This document shows, in pieces, positions 1 to 9,233 of a DNA stretch of 64,000 nt. The position numbers and the translations under genes were made by a program. Within the stretch, counting starts at the first letter, position 1. The number at the start of each line of letters is the position of its first letter. Below the pieces are notes generated by a model. That model saw nothing but the letters and a program-made list of their open reading frames with translations, did not search any database and was not told the origin of the DNA. This DNA is from Pegoplata infirma (lineage: Eukaryota > Arthropoda > Insecta > Diptera > Anthomyiidae), in the NCBI GenBank assembly GCA_963921195.1, contig OY992536.1, positions 288,195,530-288,259,529 of the forward strand. Direction: 5' to 3'.

Positions 1-740
1 AACATATCGCCCCACTGTAGTCGGCGCCACAGACGGTCGCAAAAGTTAGCCGTTGAAATAAGTACTATGGATATTGGTCAATATGTCTGAAAAAGTCCGG
101 CGACCAATAGAGACCAAACACAAAAGTTCTATTCCATCAAAAAAAATAAATATATAATGTTTCTTTTCAAAAATGTTTATTATGTTAAAAATTTAATAAA
201 AAATAGAAAAAATTGTTTAAAAAAAGAAGAAAAGATATGACTTAAAGCCTTTAAATATTCTTTAAAATTATCAAAAAAGAGTGTATAAATATATTTTTTT
301 GTTAAAAAGTTACAACAGTTTAAAATCGACTTAATTAATACGAAATAATGAACACTACTTTCAGGATTTTACAAGATGCAAATTTATGCACCCACAGCTT
401 AATAACGAATAGAATTATAGTTCTTATATGAGTATTTCCGTGTTACTAGGAATGTTTTATAATACATACAAACAAATCATAAAAATCGGGAAACTTTTTT
501 TTTTTTTTTGATTTTTGTCGTGCTAGATTGGCCAAATGTGGCACTGTGCACCCCAAGGAGCAAAAATGTTCCCAAAAAATACCGGCATTCTTTTAAGCTA
601 ACCTAAATCCTTCAAACAAAATTATGATAATTATATCTAATTTGATAAAATCTTTTAAAATTAAATAAAAAAAATTAAATTTTATAAAATTATATCCACC
701 AAATCCTGGATATAATTATATATAAATAGTAATAGGGTTT
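1..740. other. AT-rich DNA, no gene seen
   Basis: I see no coding potential, RNA gene or recognisable transposon end here. The stretch is dominated by A and T runs, and ends where a HINE-A element begins. Confidence 0.6.
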
Positions 741-1556
741 TTTTATACCCTCCAACCACAGTATGGGGGTATACTCACTTTGTCATTCCGTTTGTAACGC
801 ATAAAAATATCGGTCGGGGACCCCATAAAGTATATATATTATTGATCTATGATCGATTCTAAGCCGTTCTATGAATGTCCGTCCGTCCGTCCGTCTGTAT
901 AAAGCACGATTCTATTATTCCAAAATAATAGAGCTAGACCCCTGAAAATTGGCAAGAATATGTCAAATGTTCATAGGCCGGTTAAGTTCGGAAATGGGCA
1001 AAATCGGCCTAGGGGGAAAAAAGTTCTCCCTTAACGAACTAAAAAAACCTATTAAAAAACGTTATTTTTACATCTTTTTTGCCATTTTTGTTAAACAAAT
1101 AAAACCTTTTTGTGTCAGAAAGGGTTTAAACTCCTGCACTTAGACCCAGGAGGCTGGAAAATTGAGTGTTTGTATGCCCGCCTTCTTTTGTGGGCGTGGA
1201 TTTAAAAAAATCATTAAAATAATGCGAAAATGGTATTACTAAAGGTACCTACAGACGACGCAATATTATGTGCAATATTCAATTATATTGATGGTGTGTG
1301 GGTAATATTGACCATTGTACAATCGTCAATATTACCCACACACGATCAATATAATTGCATATTGTGCATTATATTGCGTCGTCTGTACGCACCTTAAATT
1401 TTAAAAAGCCTAATAAATAAATTAGTTAACATTTATCGCGATGGGCCCCCCCAAACAAAAACGACCCAAGATTTTTTATATGTTTTAACATGTTGGAGGG
1501 TATCATAGATTCGGCCTAGCCGAATTTAACACTCTAACTTGTTTTTTTTTTTTTTT
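741..1556 (+). mobile_element. HINE-A copy 1 (DINE-1/Helentron-like, non-autonomous)
   Basis: It begins TTTTTATACCCTCC and ends with GGAGGGTAT, a hairpin (TTCGGC-CTA-GCCGAA) and CACTCTAACTTGTTTT. TATACCCTCC and GGAGGGTAT form subterminal inverted repeats. A CCATAAAGTATATATATT block and a (GTCC)n run near 878-897 lie in the first third. This layout (subterminal inverted repeats, microsatellite core, 3' stem-loop, no terminal inverted repeats) is that of fly DINE-1/HINE elements, which are moved by Helentron rolling-circle replicases. No protein is encoded. The short open frame at 949-1143 is incidental. A 152-bp foldback is nested at 1243-1394. The Helentron assignment is by structure only. 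Confidence 0.72.
1243..1394. mobile_element. 152-bp foldback MITE nested in HINE-A
   Basis: The two halves are near-perfect reverse complements: GACGACGCAATAT on the left pairs with ATATTGCGTCGTC on the right, and the match runs to the centre near 1318. The ends read AGGTACCTACAG and its complement with two mismatches. The left flank is CTAA and the right flank TTAAAT, so a 3-bp TAA target duplication is possible but not certain. The other HINE-A copies lack this block, which shows that it inserted after the HINE did. Confidence 0.7.
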
Positions 1557-2083
1557 GCTAAATAATCTTGACAATGGGATCTGACAAATTCCGAAGCACG
1601 CGTCGATTAAGTCTTTCAAAAAATTACCAACATAAATAAATTTAAAACAGAAAAATAATTTTCTTGGAAAATTATTCTATGAGAATATCATAGTTTTAAT
1701 TAGTAAAATAAATAATGACCTCGAGCTAGAATAAACCTACTCAAGATATAATATTTTAAATGTCGAGTAAAACAGTTTTTATTTTATAATAAAAATTAAT
1801 CAAAACTCTGATTTAATAATTTTTCAACTTTTGGAAAAGTTTGTTCGACCATAAAAATAAATCCGTTGAGTGGTTTAAAGCTGAGGCACTGGTTATCCGG
1901 TTCGGAAGACCATAAGTGTGAAGCAAAATCTGTTTAAAGTTTAAATATTAAAAATGTTTAAATATTAAAAATGATTCCCCCCAACGTATAACCCCGCTTT
2001 GTTACAACATACATTACAAATTTTTCTTTGTTTTCTCTTCCAGCGCTACTGATGATGATGATGCCTGAGTGTTTTGTGTACAT
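1557..2083. other. AT-rich DNA between two HINE-A copies
   Basis: No gene or RNA is recognised. A short (GAT)n run lies near 2050-2062. Nothing else stands out. Confidence 0.5.
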
Positions 2084-2662
2084 TTTTATACCCTCCAACC
2101 ACAGTATGGGGGTATACTCACTTTGTCATTCCGTGTGTAACGCATCAAAATATCAATCTCGGACCCCATAAAGTATATATATTATTGATCAGTGATCGAT
2201 TCTAAGACATTCTAGCGATGTCCGTCCGTCCGTCCGTCCGTCCGTCCGTCTGTCCGTCTGTAGAAGACACGATACAGTCCAAAATAAAAGAGCTGGACTT
2301 CCGAAGTTTGGCACGAATATGTCTTATATTCCTAGGCAGGTTAAGTTCGGAAATGGGCAAAATCGGACGAAGGGGAAAAAAGTTCCCCCTTAGAGAACTA
2401 AACCAACCCAAGAAAAATCGCATTTTTTGCAGGGTTTTTTGTACTTTTGATAAGCAAGTGCAACATTCGTATTTCAGAAGAAGTTCAAAATCACATGGGG
2501 AAGGTGCCCCCTAACGTCTCCCAACAACCACCCCCCCCCCCCCCAAAAAAAAAAAAAAAAAAAGACGCCCCTGGATTTTTTTATATTGTTTTTTTTTTAC
2601 ATTTTGGAGGGTATAAAAGATTCGGCACAGCCGAATGTAACATTCTCACTTGTTTTTTTTAT
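2084..2662 (+). mobile_element. HINE-A copy 2
   Basis: Same family and orientation as the element at 741. It starts TTTTTATACCCTCCAACCAC, has a longer (GTCC)n/(GTCT)n core at about 2219-2263, and ends with TTGGAGGGTATA, a TTCGGC-ACA-GCCGAA hairpin and CACTTGTTTTTT. A C11-14/A19 homopolymer pair lies near 2529-2563. The open frames on both strands here (2202-2423, 2218-2514) read the microsatellite and are not genes. Confidence 0.75.
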
Positions 2663-3055
2663 AAATTTCCATTTTCTGTTTTTATTTTTATTAATTTTTT
2701 TTTTGTTCTTCTTTTGTATTCCAAGAATTGTATTATTGTTTGGAATACACTAGTACCATACATACTAAACCGCAATGTTGACAATATTCTTGTTCCTTTT
2801 TTTTTTGCAAGTACCACCACCATCAAGTTTGGTTTTAGTATTAAAAAAACACAGTGTCTCTTCTTATTCTGTATTTTTTTCGGTTCGTTTTGTGGTATGG
2901 CAACGTAATTGAATGTCTCAGGTGTTCATCAGACTTATGTTAAGCCTTTCACGGGATTTTCCTAAGAGTTTTAGAGGAAAAATTCATTTTTTTTCTGTTC
3001 TGCATTCATTTGTTCAATTATGTATTCTTGTGTTTTTTACGAAAAGGAAAATATG
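2663..3055. other. T-rich DNA, no gene seen
   Basis: Long T runs and no recognisable element. The open frame that crosses the boundary (2447-2908) is low-complexity and has no domain I know. Confidence 0.5.
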
Positions 3056-3262
3056 TTTTATGAAATGTTGAAGGTACATACTAGAGATAAGCGCGTGAGT
3101 GGCTTTTGACTCACACTCACTTACACTCACGACTGGAATTTACCCATCAAGCACACTCAAACTCACGCACAATTATGTGAGTAATTCTAAAACAACTCAC
3201 ACTCACGTGCACTCACACAAGCTTCACTCACACTTATGTTGATTCGCACTGACAAAACTCTA
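3056..3262. repeat. TCACTCA-rich hAT-like fragment (first copy)
   Basis: A CTAGAGATAAGCGCGTGAGT start at 3081 leads into imperfect ACTCAC/TCACTCACG repeats. The same flank (TATGAAAT-TTGAAGGTACATAC) recurs at 3361-3386 in front of a second copy, so this stretch and 3361-3560 form a local direct duplication. The right end fades into unique sequence near 3262, so this copy is truncated. It resembles the intact element at 15525-15878. Confidence 0.5.
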
Positions 3263-3386
3263 ATTTTTGTATATAAAGAAAATAAAAGATTAAAATTTCA
3301 AAAATATGATAAAATGTTTAGCTAAATTTTAATCTTATTCAATTTTTATACCATCCAATGCTTTATGAAATTTTAAAGGTACATAC

Positions 3387-3678
3387 TAGAAATGAGCGAG
3401 TGAGTGACTTTTGACTCACACTCACGACAGCAATTTCTCAATCACCCACACTCACGAGAATTTTTCTTTTCTACTAAGACTCACGCACAACCATTGAAAA
3501 CAATTCACACTCACTTGCACTCACACAAGCTTCACTCACACTCTCGTTGACTCACACTCACCCTCACAAACTCTTACTAACTCACGCAAAAAAATCGACT
3601 CACTCAAGCAAAAATATTATTCAGGCATACAAACCCACGCAATTTTTTTCCACGTTACTGCTCATGTGCCCATCTCTA
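3387..3678. mobile_element. hAT-like MITE with TCACTCA array, ends unpaired
   Basis: It starts TAGAAATGAGCGAGTGAGTG and ends GTGCCCATCTCTA, the same end as the complete element at 15525-15878. The interior is made of ACTCAC/CTCACG repeats. The 8 bp on each side differ (GTACATAC left, CTTCCAAC right), so the two ends probably come from different insertions or a rearrangement. A HINE-like TTTTTATACCATCCAA at 3343-3358 lies just upstream, and a HINE-A 5' end continues downstream. Confidence 0.5.
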
Positions 3679-3683
3679 CTTCC

Positions 3684-3766
3684 AACTACAGTATGGGGGT
3701 ATACTCACTTTGTCATTCCGCGTATAACGCATTAAAATATCGGTCGGAGATCCCATAAAGTATATA
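3684..3766 (+). mobile_element. HINE-A 5' end fragment, left flank of palindrome
   Basis: CCAACTACAGTATGGGGGTA through CCATAAAGTATATA matches the first 90 bases of HINE-A. It stops where the palindrome at 3767 starts. A second HINE 5' end lies inverted on the other side (5714-5798). Confidence 0.65.
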
Positions 3767-5713
3767 TGGGGCATTCCATGTCAAATCGGACACTTTGAAA
3801 TTTTTTTTTTTTTAGATTTTCCCAATTTGTTTACAGTTTTTAGTACCCTTCGAAAACTCCTTCGTGGTAAATTTTCAGATTTTTTTGATGACCTGTTTAA
3901 AAGATATCGATTTTTTAAAAATTGGCAGTTTGTTCCTTTACTCAAATTTCTTTTACTTATAACTTCTTCAATAATGGTCCAAATTTCAATTTTTTTTTCC
4001 AAAATTTTTGTTTTTATTTACTTACTTTTTAAAAAAAATCCCAAAAAATTCTTAAAAGCGCTCTAGTATTCGATTTTTAAGTCTTAAAATTTAAATTTCA
4101 TTTTTGAAAATGTTTGTACTCTCCGATTTTTTTTTTTTTTTTAATTTTTTTGTGTAAAACTTCTATCGATTCTACAAATTTTTTGCCCAGAATGATCGTG
4201 GGATAACGATTATTACTATTTTTTTAAATTTTTTGAAAAAAATTTATTGTAATTTTCCAGTCTTAAAATCATTTCTACTGCTCCAATGGTGGTCATTTAT
4301 AAGACCGACCCCCATTAATTTTTACGTCTTAACATTTCTTTGGAACAAACTAATACCCTATCTCTAATTTCTAAGGGGGCTCCCACACAAAACGACATTT
4401 TTGAAAATCTGCTCCAACCGCTCTAACTGCCCTAATTGTGTCCTTAGAGCAACAAAATGTATGACCGACCCACAATATTTTTTTAGTTCAAACATTTTTT
4501 CTGAACACACCTACCCCCTATCTCTAATTTTTAAGGCGGTCCCCATACAATTATTTTTATTTTTTGTAAATTTGTTTTATTTTATCAGCTTCTACCGGTC
4601 CAATGGTGCGTCCGAGAGGGTTCATTAGTGAGACCGACCCCCATTTATTTTTACCCTACAACATTTTTTCAAAATATACCTACGCCCTATCTCAACTCCC
4701 TAAGTAGGCTCCCATACAAAATTACATTTTTATGAAATTTTCTCAAACTGTTATTTGTATGGGAGCCTACTTAGGGAGTGGAGATAGGGCGTGGGTATGT
4801 TTTAAAAAAATGTTGTATGGTAAAAATAAATGGTGGTCGGTCTCACTAATGACACCTCTCAAACGCACCATTGGACCGGTAGAAGCTGATTAAATAAAAC
4901 AAATTTATAAAAAATAAAAAATATTGTATGGGGACCGCCTTAACAGTTAAAGATAGAGGGTAGGTGTGTTCAGAGAAAATGTTTGGACTAAAAAAATATT
5001 GTGGGTCGGTCATACATTTTGTTGCTCTAAGGGTACTATTAGGAAAGTTAGAGCGGTTGGAGCAAATTTTAAGAAATGTCGTTTTGTGTGGGAGCCCCGT
5101 TAGAAATTGGAGATAGAGTATTAGTTTGTTCCAAAGAAATGTTAAGACGTAAAAATTAATGGGGGTCGGTCTTATAAATGACCCCTCTATGACGCATCAT
5201 TGGAGCAGTAGAAATGATTTTAAGATCGGAAAATTACAATAAAATTTTTTCAAAAAATTTTAAAAAATAGTAATAATCGTTATCCCACGATCCTCCTGGG
5301 CAAAAAAATTGTAGAATTGATAGATGTTTTACACAAAAAAATTTAAAAAAAAATCGTAGAGTACAAACATTTTCAAAAATGAGATTTAAATTTTAAAACT
5401 TAAAAATCGCATACTAGAGCGCTTTTAGGAATTTTTTGCGATTTTTTTTTAGAAAGTACGTAAAAAATCAAAAATTTTGAAAAAAAAAAAATTTAAATTT
5501 GGACCATTATTGAAGAAGTTATGATTAAAAGAAGTTTGAGTAAAGGAACAAACTACCAATTTTTAAAAATTCGATATCTTTTGAACGGGTCATCAAAAAA
5601 ATCTGAAAATTTACCACGAAGGAGTCTTCGAAGGGTACTAAAAACTGTAAACAAATTGGGAAAATCTAAAAAAAAAGTTTTTCAAAGTGTCCGATTTGAC
5701 ATGGAATGCCCCA
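3767..5713. repeat. 1.95-kb foldback element (family F1), copy 1
   Basis: The left end is TGGGGCATTCCATGTCAAAT and the right end is its exact complement ATTTGACATGGAATGCCCCA. The arms (about 3767-4723 and 4756-5713) pair along almost their whole length around a short centre near 4740. TA lies on both sides (3765-3766 and 5714-5715), which fits a TA target duplication but is also explained by the mirrored HINE ends. Open frames at 3827-4066, 4401-4628 and 5521-5751, and those opposite, are arm translations and not genes. If transcribed, the RNA would form a hairpin with arms of about 950 bp. A truncated second copy lies at 7675-8812. Confidence 0.75.
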
Positions 5714-5798
5714 TATATACTTTATGGGGTCTCAGACCGATATTTCGATGAGTTGCAAACGGAATGACAAACCTTCTATCACTAAGTGGAGGGAATAA
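5714..5798 (-). mobile_element. HINE-B-like 5' end, inverted
   Basis: Read on the minus strand it goes CCCTCCACTTAGTGATAGA, then TTTGTCATTCCG, then CCCATAAAGTATATA, the start of a HINE. It faces the plus-strand HINE-A 5' end at 3684-3766, which extends the inverted repeat around F1 by about 80 bp on each side. Confidence 0.6.
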
Positions 5799-6072
5799 AA
5801 AAAATTCGAAAACTAAAATTTAAGAAATCTTACAAAATTTTAAGCAAAATTTAAAATTCTGCGAAATTTTAAAATTTTTTTGCTTATTCGGGATGAAATC
5901 TTAAGTTTAGCCAAATTTTAAAGTTTTTTGTTGCTTTTTTTGGTACGAAAGGAAATGTGAAAATAAAATAAATCACGCAAACTCACACAAAAAATCGATT
6001 CAAGTTCACTCACGAAAAAATCTTACTCACGCACACTAACTCACGTAATTTTTTTCCCCAATGACTAGGGAT
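5799..6072. repeat. Composite-repeat flank with TCACGCA motifs
   Basis: AAATTCGAAAACTAAAATTT and GGTACGAAAGGAAATGTGAA followed by ACTCACAC/CTCACGAAAAAATC words. The same order of blocks recurs at 7388-7510 (in part) and 8855-9140 (in full). The right end lacks the GCCCATCTCTA terminus, so this copy is truncated. Confidence 0.5.
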
Positions 6073-6372
6073 GAGATTTCCATGCATAATTTTTGTCGAT
6101 AGTCTAAAAACGATATCGACCAATTATCTTTCGAATCAAGAAAATTGAGTTAAAATGGCATTGATTTGTTTTTGCATATTTTTGCATATTTTGGTGAAAA
6201 TGCATATTTTTGCATATTTTGATTTTAAATGCATATTTTGTGCATATTTCCAACTTTAAAGTGCATATTTTGGCATAAACTAGCAAAAACACAAATTTAA
6301 ATTTATTTTTTTTAAAAACTATTTTAAATTTTAAACATTTATTTAGAAAATAAGAAAAACCATTTATTTTGT
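6073..6372. repeat. TGCATATTTT tandem words in AT-rich DNA
   Basis: About eight irregular TGCATATTTT units lie at 6173-6275. The minus-strand open frame 6104-6292 (KICKNMHFHQNMQKYAK-type protein) simply reads this repeat. The rest to 6372 is AT-rich with nothing recognisable. Confidence 0.55.
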
Positions 6373-7387
6373 TTTTATTATACCCTGCACTCTAGTGATA
6401 GAGGGTATATATAAGTTTGTCATTCCGTTTGTAACACATCGAAATATTGGTCTAGGACCCCATAAAGTATATATATTTATGATCCTCGATCGATTTTAAG
6501 TCAATCTAGCGATGTCCGTCCGTCCGTCCGTCCGTCCGTCTGTCTGTCTGTCCGTCCGTAGAAAACACGCTAACTTTTGAAAGACTTTGCAGAGGCTACT
6601 GAAGTTTGGCATATATGTTTGTCATTTACCTGGTCAGGTTGGTATTGCAATCCAGCCAAATCGGTCCAGTGGTTCAAAAGTTATGAGCAAAAAAGTAAAT
6701 TTCGTCAAGGGTGTTTCAGGAATTTACGAGATAAAAAACACGATAACTTTCGAAAGACAATAATGAGACTACTGAAGCTTTGCATGTATCTTTGCCGTTC
6801 CCCGGGTCTGCTTGGTTTTAAATTTCAGCTCAATCGGTCCAGTGGTTCAAAAGTTATAAGCGAAACCCTGAAGTTAGTTTGATCTAAAATGCCACGTGTT
6901 TTAACAAGTTTTAAAAGCATTGGTGGTAACTAAACAATGCTTTTCAAACGTGTTAAATTTAAAAGCAATGCTTTTTAAACTTGTTTAGTTTTAAAAGCAT
7001 TGGTAACTTAAAAATTACTCTCGAAAAAAATTTTACACTCAAAAAAATGTTTACACTCAAAAAAAATTTTACACTCAAAAAAAAATTTATACAAAAAAAA
7101 ATTTATTTTTACAAAAATGACAATATTTTGTGTACATACTTACGTGCATTCACTCAGAAATATTTTTTCAGTAAAAAAAACATTACACTCGAAAAAAATT
7201 TTACACTCAAAAAAAAAATTTATAATTTTTTTTTTTTTTTTTTAAATGACAAAAAAAGAGTTTTTTATTTTAAATTTTTGTTAATTTTTTCACGTTAAAA
7301 AATGTACTACCCTTTAAAAAAATGCATTGTGGAGGGTATTCATAGATTCGGCAAAGTCGAATTTAATTTTTCTACTTGTTTTTTTTG
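6373..7387 (+). mobile_element. HINE-B copy 1
   Basis: It begins TTTTTATTATACCCTGCACT, with an immediate AGAGGGTATATA complement, then CCATAAAGTATATATATT, a (GTCC)n/(GTCT)n run at about 6513-6558, and ends GGAGGGTATTCATAGATTCGG with a TTCGGC-AAA-GTCGAA hairpin and CTACTTGTTTTTT. An internal direct duplication of about 150 bp (near 6560-6728 and 6729-6870) carries AACTTTYGAAAGAC and CAATCGGTCCAGTGGTTCAA. A-rich TTTACACTCAAAAAAAT repeats fill 7010-7220. Open frames 6577-6882 and 6981-7298 follow these repeats and have no known domain. Confidence 0.7.
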
Positions 7388-7586
7388 CTTTTTTCGGACG
7401 AAATCTTAAGTTTACCCAAATTTTAAAGATTTTTTTGTTGCTTTTTTTGGTACGAAAAGAAATATGAAGGGAAAATAAATCGCGCTAACTCACGCAAAAA
7501 AATCGACTCACTCAAGCAAAAATATTATTCAGGCATACAAACCCACGCAATTTTTTTCCACGTTACTGCTCATGTGCCCATCTCTA
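7388..7586. repeat. Second composite unit: flank and hAT-like end
   Basis: CGGACGAAATCTTAAGTTTA and TTGGTACGAAAAGAAATATG repeat the 5880-5960 block. From 7485 the sequence is almost identical to 3577 onward, and ends in the same GTGCCCATCTCTA at 7586. The near-identity marks a recent duplication with an offset of about 3.9 kb. Confidence 0.6.
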
Positions 7587-7591
7587 CTTCC

Positions 7592-8812
7592 AACTACAGT
7601 ATGGGGGTATACTCACTTTGTCATTCCGCGTATAACGCATTGAAATATCGGTCGGAGATCCCATAAAGTATATATGGGGCATTCCATGTCAAATCGGACA
7701 CTTTGAAATTTTTTTTTTTTTTAGATTTTCCCAATTTGTTTACAGTTTTTAGTACCCTTCGAAAACTCCTTCGTGGTAAATTTTCAGATTTTTTTGATGA
7801 CCCGTTTAAAAGATATCGATTTTTTAAAAATTGGCAGTTTGTTCCTTTACTCAAATTTCTTTTACTTATAACTTCTTCAATAATGGTCCAAATTTCAATT
7901 TTTTTTTTCCAAAATTTTTGTTTTTATTTACGTACTTTTTAAAAAAAATCCCAAAAAATTCTTAAAAGCGCTCTAGTATTCGATTTTTAAGTCTTAAAAT
8001 TTAAATTTCATTTTTGAAAATGTTTGTACTCTCCGATTTTTTTTTTAATTTTTTTGTGTAAAACTTCTATCGATTCTACAAATTTTTTGCCCAGAATGAT
8101 CGTGGGATAACGATTATTACTATTTTTTTAAATTTTTTGAAAAAATTTATTGTAATTTTCCAGTCTTAAAATCATTTCTACTGCTCCAACAGTGCGTCTT
8201 AGAGGGGTCCTTTATAAGACCGACCCCCATTAATTTTTGCGTCTTAACATTTCTTTGGAACAAACTAATACCCTATCTCCAATTTCTAAGGGAGATTTCA
8301 TTTTTTAAAATTTGCTCCAACCGCTCTAACTGCCCTAATAGTGCCCAACAAAATGTATGACCGACCCACAATATTTTTTTAGTCAAAACATTTTCTCTGA
8401 ACACACCTAGCTAAAAAAAATATTGTGGGTCGGTCATACAACTTGTTGCTCTAAGGGCACTATTAGGGCAGTTAGAGTGGTTGGAGCAAATTTTAAAAAA
8501 AATAGTGTGAATGCCCCCTTAGAAATTGGAGATAGAGTATTACTTTATTCCAAAGAAATGTTAAGACGTAAAAATTAATGGGGGTCTTATAAATGACCCC
8601 CTTATAAATGACCCCTCTATGACGCACCATTGGAGTAGTAGAACTGATTTTAAGATTGGAAATTACAATAAAGTTTTTTCAAACAATTTAAAAATGTTTA
8701 AAAATTCGATATCTTTTGAACGGGTCATCAAAAAAATCTGAAAATTTACCACGAAGAAGTTTTCGAAGGTTACTAATCAACTGTAAACAAATTGGGAAAA
8801 TCTAAAAAAAAA
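7592..8812. repeat. F1 foldback copy 2, right arm decayed
   Basis: A HINE-A 5' end (7592-7674) leads into TGGGGCATTCCATG at 7675, as at 3684-3767. The left arm to about 8300 is nearly base-for-base the same as copy 1 (the few differences include ACCTG/ACCCG at the GATGACC block). The central part and much of the right arm are deleted. The right arm stops at AAATCTAAAAAAAAACGGAA without its terminal GCCCCA. Open frames 7621-7854 and 7703-7942 mirror those in copy 1. Confidence 0.65.
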
Positions 8813-9233
8813 CGGAATGACAAACTAATATATACCCTCTATCACTAATTGTAAGTGGAGGGTATAAAAAAATTCGAAAACTAAAATTTAGCAAATCTTA
8901 CAAAATTTTAAGCAAAATTCACAGTTCCGCGAAATTTTAAAATTTTTTTTTTGCTTCTTCGGAACGAAATCTTAAGTTAAGCCAAATTTTTAAGTTTTTT
9001 GTTACTTTTTTGGTGCGAAAGGAAATGTGAAGAAAAAATAAATCACGCAAACTCATACAAAAAAATTCGATTAAAGTTCACTCACGAAAAAATCTTACTC
9101 ACGCACAATAACTCACGTAAGTTTTTTTTCCCAATTACAATCACGCGAGAAAAATTTAATTCAGTTACACTCACGTGTGATCACGCGAGAATCACGTGAA
9201 TCACTCACCAATCTGCTCATGTGCCCATCTCGA
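8813..9233. repeat. Inverted HINE 5' end and composite flank, ending in hAT-like terminus
   Basis: GGAATGACAAAC then ATATACCCTCTATCACTA and GTGGAGGGTATAAAAAAATT repeat 5758-5800. TCGGAACGAAATCTTAAGTT and ACTCACG words follow as at 5799-6060. Unlike copy 1, this one reaches ATGTGCCCATCTCGA at about 9219-9233, one base off the GCCCATCTCTA terminus. The small open frame 8999-9199 reads the repeat. Confidence 0.55.

Noticed and set aside
2202..2514. Open frames with SVRPSVRPSVCPSV-type and TDGQTDGRTDGRTD-type peptides
   Set aside because: They translate the (GTCC)n microsatellite of HINE-A on the two strands.
3781..4066. Overlapping frames on both strands, also at 5521 and 7621-7942
   Set aside because: They are translations of the F1 palindrome arms and recur only because the arms recur.
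6981..7298. 105-codon frame rich in FTLKKNFTLKK
   Set aside because: Reads an ACACTCAAAAAAAATTTT repeat within HINE-B.
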